A stretch of 39,628 bases of DNA from Actinomycetes bacterium (GCA_023460175.1 JAEWRC010000066.1:1-39628), one strand, 5' to 3'; counted from the first letter of the stretch, positions 8,502 through 16,105 are shown. A program made the numbers and translations. The notes: generated by a model from the letters alone, not told the origin.

Positions 8502-8837
8502 TCATGGACGGGGATCGCCGGTGCGGATCATCACCGCGTCGGCGGAATCGACGGGGGCGGGCTGGTGCATGATCTCCACCGCCATGGCCACCATCACCAG
8601 CGAATAGATGAGGTGCAGCAGGTTCAGGGCATCCTCGGGAACGTCGTCGAGCGGGAACTTGTCGCAGTACTCGATGGCCTCTTCGACGCGCGGAAAGAAC
8701 GCATCATAGAACTCCTGCAGCGCCGGCATCGGGCTCGACAGCCGCTGATTCCACCGTTCGGTCTCCGTTGGCAGGCACCAGGTTTCGGCGAACGGCTCCA
8801 GCTCGGCGAACGCACTGGGTAGGCGGGGACTGGTCAT
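8502..8837 (-). CDS. Conserved-looking 111-aa protein linked to the Rieske gene
   Basis: Read from ATG 8837, which overlaps the stop of the Rieske gene (ATGA at 8834-8837), so translation is probably coupled. The protein is acidic, with no signal peptide. Notable elements are an aromatic N-terminal half (FAETWCLPTE, LQEFYDAFFPRVEEAIEYCDKF), then a mixed hydrophobic helix (LLHLIYSLVMVAMAVEIMH, about 75-93) and a disordered C-terminus. It has two Cys but no metal motif. I do not recognise an assigned family. Its position suggests an accessory subunit or assembly partner of the Rieske oxygenase; that is inference only. Confidence 0.72.
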   Translation of the reverse strand: MTSPRLPSAFAELEPFAETWCLPTETERWNQRLSSPMPALQEFYDAFFPRVEEAIEYCDKFPLDDVPEDALNLLHLIYSLVMVAMAVEIMHQPAPVDSADAVMIRTGDPRP

Positions 8838-10105
8838 TGCTGCGCTCCTGCCGGGGTCTGCTCGCGCTGGTAGTCCGTCACCCAGTCGACCGCGGTCTTG
8901 TGCAGGTGCCGGACCAGGATCTCCTGGTCGTTGACCGGGAACTCGTCGACGACGTCGTACTGGAGCGCGGCCTGGGTGCCGCCCAGCATCCCGGCGTCCT
9001 GAAGTGCGAACTCCTTGAGCACCACCGCGGCGACCTCGTGTTCGATCCGTTCCCGCACCGTCCGGGCCGGGTGGAAATAGGTGAAGGCCTCGTAGCGGTG
9101 CGTGTTGTACGACGTGGGCCAGTACCGGTACACCAGGTACCAGCCGCCGTAGATGAGGATCTCCAGGTTCGGGAAGATCTGGAAGTTGCTGATCCCCCAG
9201 GGTTCGATCCCGCCCGGGTTGAGCCCGGCGGGCAGTTCCCCGATATCCGGTGTGCGCCACGGCCCGACCAGGCCGCTGCGGGTCGCGCGCTCGATGGGGT
9301 ACATGTACTCCGGTGCCAGCAGCCAGCGCCGGGTGCCCGCGGTGGAGACCACTCGGTGCGGACCGTCGAGTTGGAAGTGTCCGCAGGTGAACCCCGCACC
9401 CGGGTTGCGCACCTCCGGCGGCACCTGCTGGGTGTGCAGCGCCGGCACGTGGTAGTACTCCTGGAAGGCGTCGGCGAAGATCTTCCAGTTGCTGTTGTTG
9501 TGGGCCACCCAGTCGTAGCGCTCGGTGAGCTTGTCGAAGGGGTAGTCGTCGAGGCCGGTGACCATGGGGCCCAGGAACTCCCGCAGCGTCTGGCGCGGGT
9601 TCTCGTCGAAGTTGACGAACACGAAGCCGGCCCAGACGTCGCAGTGCACCGCGGCCAGGCCGAAGTCGGCGAGGTTCAGGTCCGCGAAGTGGTCGGGGTC
9701 CGGAATGGACCGCAGCGTCCCGTCGAGCCCGTACCGCCAGCCGCAGTGCTGACAGGTGAATTCGGCTCCGGTGCCGCGCAGTTCGGTGGCGCGGTAGTCG
9801 ATGGGCACCACCGGGTGGCCGCGCCGCCGGCAGGTGTTGTGGAAGGCGCGGATCTGACCGTGCTCGTCCTTGACCAGGATCAGCGACGCGTCGGCGGCCT
9901 CCACCTGCCGGGTGATGTAGCTGCCGGGTTCGGGTGTCTCCTCCACGCGGCTGAGGTTCAGCCACGCCCGCTTGAAGATCGCCTCCCGCTCGTCGGCGTA
10001 GAACTCCGGCGAGATCGAATCGCGGAACGAGATCGGACCCGTGCCGAGCTCCGGGTAGTGCTCGGTCCAGGATCCTTCGGCCGGCTTGGGCCATTGTGTC
10101 GCCAT
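8834..10105 (-). CDS. Rieske-type oxygenase alpha subunit with altered cluster ligands
   Basis: A 423-aa protein with the layout of a ring-hydroxylating oxygenase alpha subunit: N-terminal Rieske region (about 40-160), then the SRPBCC catalytic domain. The mononuclear iron site is intact: His219 and His224 in EYYHVPALH, Glu216 as bridging acid and probably Asp393 (VNDQEIL). The Rieske region is abnormal. The usual C-x-H is Cys92-Arg-Arg94, and the usual C-x2-H is Cys118-Gln-His-Cys121, so both canonical histidine ligands are missing. The cluster may use other residues (His97, His120, Cys121) or be absent. Electrons would come from the KshB-like reductase encoded upstream. Family knowledge gives hydroxylation or demethylation chemistry; no substrate is assigned. 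Confidence 0.85.
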   Translation of the reverse strand: MATQWPKPAEGSWTEHYPELGTGPISFRDSISPEFYADEREAIFKRAWLNLSRVEETPEPGSYITRQVEAADASLILVKDEHGQIRAFHNTCRRRGHPVVPIDYRATELRGTGAEFTCQHCGWRYGLDGTLRSIPDPDHFADLNLADFGLAAVHCDVWAGFVFVNFDENPRQTLREFLGPMVTGLDDYPFDKLTERYDWVAHNNSNWKIFADAFQEYYHVPALHTQQVPPEVRNPGAGFTCGHFQLDGPHRVVSTAGTRRWLLAPEYMYPIERATRSGLVGPWRTPDIGELPAGLNPGGIEPWGISNFQIFPNLEILIYGGWYLVYRYWPTSYNTHRYEAFTYFHPARTVRERIEHEVAAVVLKEFALQDAGMLGGTQAALQYDVVDEFPVNDQEILVRHLHKTAVDWVTDYQREQTPAGAQQ

Positions 10106-10153
10106 GCGAACCTCCGTGGGACTAGTGGTGGGATGACATCGGGAGAAGCAAAC

Positions 10154-10897
10154 TCACATCACGGAACCGCCGTTGACACCGAGGGTTTGGCCGGTGATGA
10201 AGCCGGCCTCCTCCGAGCACAGGAACCCGACAGCGGCGGCGATGTCCGCGCCGGTGCCGAGTCGGCCCATGGGGATGTTGGCGGCGATGGTCTCGTTGTC
10301 GGGCAGGTAGCCATTGGCCTGGGACTGATGCTGCATCGGTGTCTCGATGCCCGACGGCGGGATGTTGTTGACCGTGATGCCGGTCGACGCGTACTCGCGG
10401 GCCAGCGATTTCGTCAGGGTCAGCAGCGCGCCCTTGGAGGAGGCGTAATGCGCGGCGAACGGCGTGCCGCGCTGGGCGCTCGACGACGAGATCAGCACGA
10501 TGCGGCCCCATTTCGCGGCCACCATGTCGGGCAGGGCCACCTGACAGCAGTGGAATGTCCCGGTGAGGTTCACGTCGATCATCCGTTGCCAGGCGTCCAC
10601 GGTGATGTCAGCGAAGGACGCGAAGCCGAACAGCCCGGCGCTGGTCACCAGGACCTCGACCGGGCCCAGTCCGGTGCGGATCTCGGCGAACGCGGCCTCC
10701 ACGCGGGCGCGGTCGGTGACATCGGCCTGGATCGCCGAGGCCCTCACCCCGTCGCGGTGAAGATCCTCGGTAACCCGCTGCGCCGCTTCGAGATCGATGT
10801 CGACGACGGCCACCGCGTGTCCGCGGCGGCCCAGCTCGTGGCAGGTCGCCTCGCCCATCCCGGAACCCCCGCCGGTCACCACCGCCACCCGGGTCAT
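10154..10897 (-). CDS. Short-chain dehydrogenase/reductase
   Basis: A 247-aa classical SDR. The dinucleotide-binding motif is TGGGSGMG (residues 8-15), the acidic residue after strand 2 is in VVDIDLE, favouring NAD(H), and the structural motif reads TSAG in place of the usual NNAG. The catalytic Ser lies in ISSSSAQRG and the YxxxK pair in HYASSKGA. It ends with the usual GQTLGVNGG. It sits 25 bp after the reductase and 48 bp before the Rieske gene in the same transcription unit, so it probably oxidises an alcohol produced by the cassette or reduces its keto form. Confidence 0.88.
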   Translation of the reverse strand: MTRVAVVTGGGSGMGEATCHELGRRGHAVAVVDIDLEAAQRVTEDLHRDGVRASAIQADVTDRARVEAAFAEIRTGLGPVEVLVTSAGLFGFASFADITVDAWQRMIDVNLTGTFHCCQVALPDMVAAKWGRIVLISSSSAQRGTPFAAHYASSKGALLTLTKSLAREYASTGITVNNIPPSGIETPMQHQSQANGYLPDNETIAANIPMGRLGTGADIAAAVGFLCSEEAGFITGQTLGVNGGSVM

Positions 10898-10922
10898 CGC
10901 CGGTCCTTCCTCTCGCTGCCGG

Positions 10923-11993
10923 TCATTCGTAGACCACCCGAACCGTGCGACTGGTGGGCAGTGCCTGGCAGGTGACCACCCAGCCCTCGGCCACCTCGTC
11001 GTCGTCGAGGGCGTCGTTGTTGAGCATCCGCGCCGAGCCCTCGGTCACCTGCGCCATACACGTTCCGCACGAGCCGGTTTCGCACGACGACGGCGCCCTC
11101 AGCCCGGCCAGTCGGGCGGTCTGGAGCAGCGTGTTGCCGGCCCGGTAGGGCTGGGTCACCGTGGTGCGCCCGAGTTCGATGGTCACCTCTTCGGTGACGG
11201 CGGCGCCGTTGGTTTCCGGGGCCGGCGCCGCGACGGGCGTGAAGCGTTCGAGGTGGATGCGCTCCTTGGGGACACCGAGTTCGAGCAGCGCCGCCTCGAC
11301 GGTATCCATGAAGGGCGTGGGTCCGCACACATAGACCTCGGCCTCGGCCCGCCCGGCCATGAAGTCGGCGACGTGGCGGGCGGTCACCACGCCGTCGGCG
11401 GCATCGAGGTGCTGGTGCAGTGTGAACCGGTCGGCGTGCTGCGCGACCAATTGGGACAGGGATTCTCCGAAGATCACCGAGTCCCGGTCGCGGTTGGCGT
11501 AATAGAGACCGGTGGTCCGCGCGGTGGCGCTCAGCGCGGAGCGCAGCAGCGAGAACACCGGGGTGATGCCGCTGCCCCCGGCGAAGGCGACCACCTCGCG
11601 GTCGGTGTCGGCCAGCACGAAGCGGCCCTCCGGTGGCGCGGCGATGTATTCGGCGCCGACCTCCGCGGTGTCGTTGAGCCAGTTGGAGACCAGGCCGCCG
11701 CGGTCACGCTTGACGGTGATCTGCAGGTCCGGTTCCAGCGCGGGGCACGACGACATGGAGTAGCACCGCTGATGTTCCTCGCCGTCGATGCACACCCGCA
11801 GCGTGACGAACTGCCCGGCGCGGTAGGCGAATCGCCCGCGCTCACCGTCGGGAACGTCGAGCACCAGGGAGACCGCGTCGGCGGTCTCGCGCACGACGCG
11901 TTTGACCCGCAGCGGGGTGAAACCGTTCGAAGTCAACGGGGTCAACGGGGTCACCGTGGCGGCCGTGTCGGCGGGTGGGGTCAGGGGTGGCAT
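10923..11993 (-). CDS. KshB-like ferredoxin reductase (FAD, NAD, 2Fe-2S)
   Basis: A 356-aa oxygenase reductase with the domain order of KshB, HmpA and PaaE: FAD domain with RCYSMSS (about 90), NAD domain with AGGSGITPVFSLL (about 158-170), and a C-terminal plant-type [2Fe-2S] domain with Cys304, Cys309, Cys312 and Cys342. KshB feeds electrons to the Rieske oxygenase KshA in steroid ring opening; this protein most likely serves the neighbouring Rieske enzyme. It is the first gene of the cassette. There is no ribosome binding site, but a -35/-10 pair ends 7 nt before the ATG, so the mRNA may be leaderless. A palindrome matching the KstR2 operator lies between the two boxes. Confidence 0.92.
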   Translation of the reverse strand: MPPLTPPADTAATVTPLTPLTSNGFTPLRVKRVVRETADAVSLVLDVPDGERGRFAYRAGQFVTLRVCIDGEEHQRCYSMSSCPALEPDLQITVKRDRGGLVSNWLNDTAEVGAEYIAAPPEGRFVLADTDREVVAFAGGSGITPVFSLLRSALSATARTTGLYYANRDRDSVIFGESLSQLVAQHADRFTLHQHLDAADGVVTARHVADFMAGRAEAEVYVCGPTPFMDTVEAALLELGVPKERIHLERFTPVAAPAPETNGAAVTEEVTIELGRTTVTQPYRAGNTLLQTARLAGLRAPSSCETGSCGTCMAQVTEGSARMLNNDALDDDEVAEGWVVTCQALPTSRTVRVVYE

Positions 11994-12000
11994 CCCCGGA

Positions 12001-12030
12001 AGAATATCAAGTACTTGTTATAAGTTTCAA
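12001..12030 (-). promoter_or_regulatory. Leaderless promoter with KstR2-type operator
   Basis: On the minus strand: -35 TTGAAA (12030-12025), an 18-nt spacer, -10 TATTCT (12006-12001), then 7 nt to the ATG at 11993. The spacer contains the perfect palindrome CAAGTACTTG (12008-12017). With its flanks, A at 12006 and T at 12019, it matches every fixed position of the published KstR2 consensus AnCAAGnnCTTGnT. A repressor bound there would block RNA polymerase. The match is seen in sequence; regulation by KstR2 is inference. Confidence 0.65.
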
Positions 12031-12089
12031 GGGTGCGCGGTACCCGGCGCCGCGAGCGCCTTGTTCTAGGGGGGACTGAACTGCTGGGC

Positions 12090-12118
12090 CAAATGTGAGT
12101 AATCGTGATCAAATGTGA
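12090..12118 (+). repeat. Two direct copies of CAAATGTGA
   Basis: CAAATGTGA occurs at 12090-12098 and 12110-12118, exactly 20 bp apart start to start, just upstream of the decayed IS607 recombinase gene. It may mark the left end or recombinase-binding region of that element. Only two copies are present. Confidence 0.4.
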
Positions 12119-12132
12119 TTTTCAGTGAGTGT

Positions 12133-12683
12133 GTGAAGTTGGCTGAGTGGGCGCGCGAAGGGTGTGCGTCCGAAGAGTGCGTACATCCGAAGAGTGCGTA
12201 CAGGTGGTTGCGTGAGGATCGCATGGCGGTGCCCGTCTGGCGGTGGGAGTCGGAACGATCTGGGTGGATGTTCCAGCTGGTGGGGTGCAGGTCGCGCCGT
12301 CGTGTACGCGCGGCGTCTTCGCGCGATCAGCGCGTCGAGCAGGACCGCTAGGTCGCACGGCTGACGGATTGGGCCAGCTGGAACGGGCATGTGGTTGGTG
12401 AGCTGGTCGGCGAGGTCGGGTCGGGTTGAACGGGAAGCGGCCGAAGTTGCGCCGGATTTTGTCGGACCCGTCTGCTTCAGTGGTGGTCGTGGAGCATCGG
12501 GATCGGTTGACGCGCTTCGGGGTCGAGCATCTGGAAGCGGCGTTGTCCGCGCGCGGCCGCCGGATTGCGGTTGCCGATGCCGGTGCGACGGCCGGTGACC
12601 GGGTGATCGAGGCGCTGAGCGCGATGTGCGCGCGCCTGTATGGCCGCGGTGGAGCGCGCGGGGCCGAGCGATGCGAGCGATGA
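12133..12683 (+). pseudogene. IS607-family serine recombinase (tnpA), decayed
   Basis: The pieces of an IS607 TnpA can be followed through all three frames. GTG 12133 opens the MerR-like HTH (VKLAEWA, then HPKSAYRWLREDRM), then TIWVDVPAGG, GRAVVYAR and SSRDQRV appear in successive frames. An in-frame TAG replaces a Gln codon, VARLTDWASWNGHVVGE follows, and after another shift comes the C-terminal part with NGKRPKLRRILSDP and VVVEHRDRLTRFG, ending at 12683. At least four frameshifts and a nonsense codon make it inactive. A 17-bp tandem duplication lies near 12168-12202. It sits upstream of the truncated tnpB, the normal IS607 order. Confidence 0.78.
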
Positions 12684-12704
12684 CGGCGACCAGTCAGGCC
12701 GAGG

Positions 12705-13316
12705 TTGGTACCGGTGGCTAGGTTCGAGATACCTGAGGGTTGGACTGCGCAGGCCTATCGGTTCACGTTGGATCCGACACCGAAGCAGTTGCGGGCGTTG
12801 GCGTCTCATGCTGGTGCGGCACGGTTCGCGCACAATCACATGTTGGCTTTGGTGAAAGCGGTCATGGATCAGCGGGCCGCTGAACGCAGCTACGGCATCG
12901 ACGGGGCCGAGTTGACCGCGGTGTTGGGGTGGTCGTTGCCGGCGTTGCGCAAGGTGTGGAATCAGCGCAAGGCGGCGTGCGCGCCGTGGTGGGATCAGAA
13001 TTCGAAGGAGGCCTACAACACCGGCCTGGACGGGCTGGCCCGCGGCCTCGATGCGTGGTCGAAATCCCGAAAAGGTGAGCGGGCCGGCAGGGCGGTTGGC
13101 TTTCCGCGGTTCAAAACGTCTCGGGCGGCGAAGTCGGTGCGGTTCACCACCGGTGTCCTCCGGTGCGAGGCTGATCGCCGCCACATCAGCCTGCCGCGCC
13201 TCGGCGCGATCCGCACCCACGAGTCGACCCGTAAGTTGGCCCGCCGGCTCGAGGCCGGCACAGCCCGGGTCCTGTCGGCCACCGTGCGCCAAGACAGCGC
13301 CGGACGGTGGCACTGA
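12705..13316 (+). pseudogene. TnpB of IS607-type element, 3' truncated
   Basis: The N-terminal 203 residues of a TnpB (OrfB) RNA-guided nuclease. The N-terminal segment AYRFTLDPTPKQLRALASHAG is the HTH_OrfB signature, followed by the wedge/recognition region with FPRFKTSRAAKSVRFTTG. The frame stops at TGA 13314-13316, and that TGA is the first three bases of the incoming IS3-family element. The RuvC-like catalytic core and zinc finger of a normal protein of about 400 aa are missing, so it cannot be active. The start is TTG 12705 or GTG 12714. No intact right end of the parent element was found. Confidence 0.82.
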
Positions 13317-13364
13317 TCCGCCCCGGTGTGTCGGGAGAGTTCTTCCGTTGGGAAGGATGGGCAC

Positions 13365-13691
13365 GTGGGAGCGAAGTCATCGAGGCGGTATCCGGACGAG
13401 TTGAAGCAGCGGGCGGTGCAGATGGTGGCCGATCTGCGCAGCGAGACGGTCTCGGAGTGGGAGGCGATGGGTCGAGTCGCTGACCTGTTGGGTATCGGCT
13501 CTGCTGAAACGGTGCGCAAATGGGTGCGTCAAGCCGAGATCGACGGTGGTGCGCGAGCTGGGCAGACCAGTCAGGAATCCGAGGTCCTGCGCAAGCTGCG
13601 CCGGGAGAACGCTGAACTCAAACGGGCGAATGCGATCTTGAAGGCGGCCTCGGCTTTCTTCGCGGCCGAACTGGACCGGCCCTCGTCGTAG
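13365..13691 (+). CDS. IS3-family transposase OrfA
   Basis: A 108-aa HTH_Tnp_1 protein that would bind the ends of the IS3-type element. GTG 13365 is chosen because GGAAGGA lies 7 nt upstream and the product begins GAKSSRRYPDELKQRAVQMV, the normal family start. An HTH (VADLLGIGSAETVRKWVRQAE) is followed by a C-terminal leucine-zipper-like coiled coil (EVLRKLRRENAELKRANAILK). Normally OrfA and OrfAB are made by a -1 ribosomal frameshift near its end; orfB lies in that -1 frame. Because orfB is truncated, this element cannot transpose by itself. Confidence 0.85.
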   Translation: MGAKSSRRYPDELKQRAVQMVADLRSETVSEWEAMGRVADLLGIGSAETVRKWVRQAEIDGGARAGQTSQESEVLRKLRRENAELKRANAILKAASAFFAAELDRPSS

Positions 13692-13693
13692 TC

Positions 13694-14347
13694 GTGGAGT
13701 TCATCAGCGCCCACCAGGGAAACCGGGTGGGCGCTGATGGTCTCAAATGGGGTGTCGAGTCGATGTGCGCCGTGCTCAGCGAGTACGGCATCACCATCGC
13801 CCCATCGACGTATTACGCGCATCGGGCCCGTCGTGGCCCGTCCAAAGCTGATTGGGCTGATGCGCAGATCATTGACGCGATCTGGCAGCTGCGGCACAGC
13901 AGCGCGTTGTTCAAGGTGCTGGGGGCACGTAAGACATGGATCGTGCTGCGCACCAATGGTATTGATGTTTCTAGGTGCGTGGTGGAACGGGTGATGCGGG
14001 AAATGGGTTGGCGTGGCGCGTGCAAGCGGCGCCGGGTGCGCACCACTGTCGCAGATCCGGCAGCGGTGCGGGCCCCGGACCGGGTGCAGCGGCGTTTCGT
14101 GGCGGCGGCACCTGATCGGCTTTGGGTGGCAGATTTCACCTACTGTCGCACTTGCGCCGGCTGGGCGTATACGGCGTTCGTCACCGATGTCTACGCCCGC
14201 AAGATCGTGGGATGGAAGGTGGCCACCGAGATGACCCAGAAGCTGGTCACCGACGCGATAAATCACGCCATTGATTCTAGGAAGCGTTCTGGTGCAACAA
14301 CTTTGGCTGATCTCGTTCATCACAGCGATGCGGGTTCTCAAGGCGGA
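13694..14347 (+). pseudogene. IS3-family transposase OrfB, 3' truncated
   Basis: The open frame from GTG 13694 encodes about 218 residues of a DDE integrase-type OrfB. The HTH_21-like part (STYYAHRAR) and the N-terminal rve core are present: first Asp in LWVADFTY, second Asp in LVHHSDAGSQ. The frame then enters the IS30 terminus, so the third catalytic residue (Glu) and the C-terminus are absent. Downstream residues in this frame come from out-of-frame IS30 DNA. It is non-functional as it stands. Confidence 0.82.
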
Positions 14348-15814
14348 TTCAACCGGTCGTCGCAACACCTTGACGATGGAGGTGTGATGTGGCCAAGCGC
14401 GAGGAAGCGAAATCGGTTGTCAGGCGGCGGCAGTGGGCGGCTGATCGTGCGTTGCGGCCAGCGATGCGCTCACCCGGGCGCCCGGAGCCCTCGCGTGCGG
14501 TGCAGCGCCAGTTCTGGCGGCTCATCGTCCAGGGTGTCTCGACCGAGGATGCCGCTGTGGAAGTCGGCGTGTCGACACCGGTGGCCAGTAGGTGGTTCCG
14601 CCACGCTGGCGGCATGTCGCCGATCAGTTTGGATGAGCCTACGGGCCGGTATCTGTCGTTCGCCGAGCGGGAAGAGATCGCATTGCTGCGCGCTCAGGGT
14701 GCCGGTGTGCGTGAGATCGCCCGCGAAATTGACCGTGACCCGTCGACGGTGTCTCGGGAGCTGCGGCGCAACGCGGCCACCCGCGGCGGCAAGCAGGTCT
14801 ATCGCGCAGGGGTGGCGCAGTGGAAGGCCCAGCAAGCAGCGAAGCGGCCGAAAACCGCGAAGCTCGTGGCCAACGATCAGTTACGTGAGTACGTGCAGCA
14901 GCGACTCGACGGCAGCGTTCGCCGACTCGACGGCACGACCGTCGCGGGTCCGCAGACCGGGGCCTGGAAGGGGCGTAACAAGCCGCATCGACAGGACAGG
15001 CGGTGGTCGACGGCATGGAGCCCGGAGCAGATCGCGCACCGCTTGCCGATGGATTTCCCCGATGATGAGTCCATGCGGATCAGTCACGAGGCGATCTATC
15101 AATCACTGTTCATCGAGGGGCGTGGGGCGCTCAAGCGAGAGTTGGTTGCGTGCTTGCGAACAGGCCGGGCGCTGCGCGTTCCGAGGGCCAGGACACAGAA
15201 CAAGCCGCAGGGACACGTCAGCGCGGATGTCGTGATCAGCAAACGGCCCGCCGAAGCTGCCGATCGCGCGGTCCCTGGACATTGGGAAGGTGATTTGATC
15301 ATCGGCACCGGCCGATCGGCGATCGGTACGGTCGTGGAGCGCAAGAGCCGGGCGGTGATGCTGATTCATCTACCCCGCCTCGAGGGGTGGGGGATGGCCC
15401 CGTCGGTGAAGAATGGGCCGGCGTTGAGCGGATATGGCGCCGAGGCGATGAATGCCGCCCTGGTCGCCTCGCTGGCTCAGTTGCCGGCCCAGTTGCGTCA
15501 GACCCTGACGTGGGACCGCGGCAAAGAGCTTGCCGCGCATACCCAGTTCACGTTCGATACCGGCACGAAGGTGTTCTTCGCCGACCCGCACTCTCCGTGG
15601 CAGCGACCCACCAACGAGAACACCAATGGCGTGCTGCGTCAGTACTTTCCGAAAGGTACGGACCTATCACGATGGTCGGCAGAGGACCTCGAAGCGGTTG
15701 CACTGACGCTCAACAACAGACCGCGCAAGGTCCTCGGCTGGAAAACACCGGCGGAAGTCTTTGCCCAACAGCTACACTCGCTCCAACAACCCGGTGTTGC
15801 ATCGACCGATTGAA
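14348..15814 (+). mobile_element. IS30-family insertion sequence, apparently complete
   Basis: Bounded by imperfect 22-bp inverted repeats: left 14348-14369 (TTCAACCGGTCGTCGCAACACC) and right 15793-15814, whose reverse complement differs at three positions. The length is 1467 bp with a single transposase gene. No target duplication is visible because the two flanks are unrelated: IS3 orfB on the left, yrbEB on the right. The junctions therefore probably arose by recombination between copies or by an adjacent deletion. Confidence 0.8.
14389..15813 (+). CDS. IS30-family transposase
   Basis: A 474-aa DDE transposase. GTG 14389 has GGAGG 6 nt upstream. An extra N-terminal HTH region (about 40-80) precedes the IS30 HTH_38 domain (LSFAEREEIALLRAQ to VSRELRRNAA, about 90-130). 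The rve catalytic core shows Asp in GHWEGDLIIG, Asp in LTWDRGKEL and Glu in PTNENTNGVLRQ, the IS30 signature. The gene ends with TGA at 15811-15813 inside the right inverted repeat. All catalytic residues and both ends are present, so this copy may still be active. Confidence 0.92.
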   Translation: MAKREEAKSVVRRRQWAADRALRPAMRSPGRPEPSRAVQRQFWRLIVQGVSTEDAAVEVGVSTPVASRWFRHAGGMSPISLDEPTGRYLSFAEREEIALLRAQGAGVREIAREIDRDPSTVSRELRRNAATRGGKQVYRAGVAQWKAQQAAKRPKTAKLVANDQLREYVQQRLDGSVRRLDGTTVAGPQTGAWKGRNKPHRQDRRWSTAWSPEQIAHRLPMDFPDDESMRISHEAIYQSLFIEGRGALKRELVACLRTGRALRVPRARTQNKPQGHVSADVVISKRPAEAADRAVPGHWEGDLIIGTGRSAIGTVVERKSRAVMLIHLPRLEGWGMAPSVKNGPALSGYGAEAMNAALVASLAQLPAQLRQTLTWDRGKELAAHTQFTFDTGTKVFFADPHSPWQRPTNENTNGVLRQYFPKGTDLSRWSAEDLEAVALTLNNRPRKVLGWKTPAEVFAQQLHSLQQPGVASTD

Positions 15815-16105
15815 CTCGCCCTGGTTGTAGCCTTGCACCGCGACGAGGGCCCCGGTCGACAGTGTCAGGAATGCCACGATGACCACGGTGCCGCCGATCA
15901 CCACCAATGCGCCCGTCCCCAGACTCATTTGAGCAACCAGCCGGACCAGCTCCCATTTGTAATGCGCGAACGCATCCCCGATCGAACGGACGGTCCGCCC
16001 ATAGAATTCGGCCTGCTCGCCGAGGCGGTTCCAGCCGGAACTCCAGCGCTCGAGCGCACGCCCAACCCGAGGTAACCGCGCCCCGACCACTGCGGCGGTA
16101 CTCAC
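15815..16105 (-). pseudogene. YrbEB permease, truncated by IS30
   Basis: The first 97 residues of a YrbE/MlaE-family permease, the second permease subunit of an Mce lipid-import complex. GTG 16105 overlaps the stop of yrbEA (GTGA), the usual coupling. An N-terminal cytoplasmic segment (FYGRTVRSIGDAF) and the first transmembrane helix (ALVVIGGTVVIVAFLTLSTG) are present. After Glu97 the frame reads into the IS30 terminus and stops at 15710, giving a 131-aa hybrid with 34 foreign residues. About two thirds of the permease and any downstream mce genes are missing. Confidence 0.85.

Larger units (their letters stand above)
13314..14347 (+). mobile_element. IS3-family element, left part
   Basis: Begins at TGATCCGCCCCGGTG, the TGA-initial terminus expected for IS3-family elements, inserted inside tnpB. 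It carries orfA and the 5' part of orfB in the usual -1 relationship. The element ends abruptly at 14347, where the IS30-family element begins. Its right half is not found on the far side of the IS30 copy, so recombination or deletion followed the insertion. Confidence 0.75.

Noticed and set aside
12046..12067. GGCGC-N5-GCGCC followed by TTGTTCT, terminator-like
   Set aside because: No plus-strand gene ends before it and 5-bp GC stems are frequent in this DNA.
14348..15814. IS30 copy as one end of a composite transposon carrying the oxidative cassette
   Set aside because: No second IS30 copy lies on the other side of the cassette within the window.
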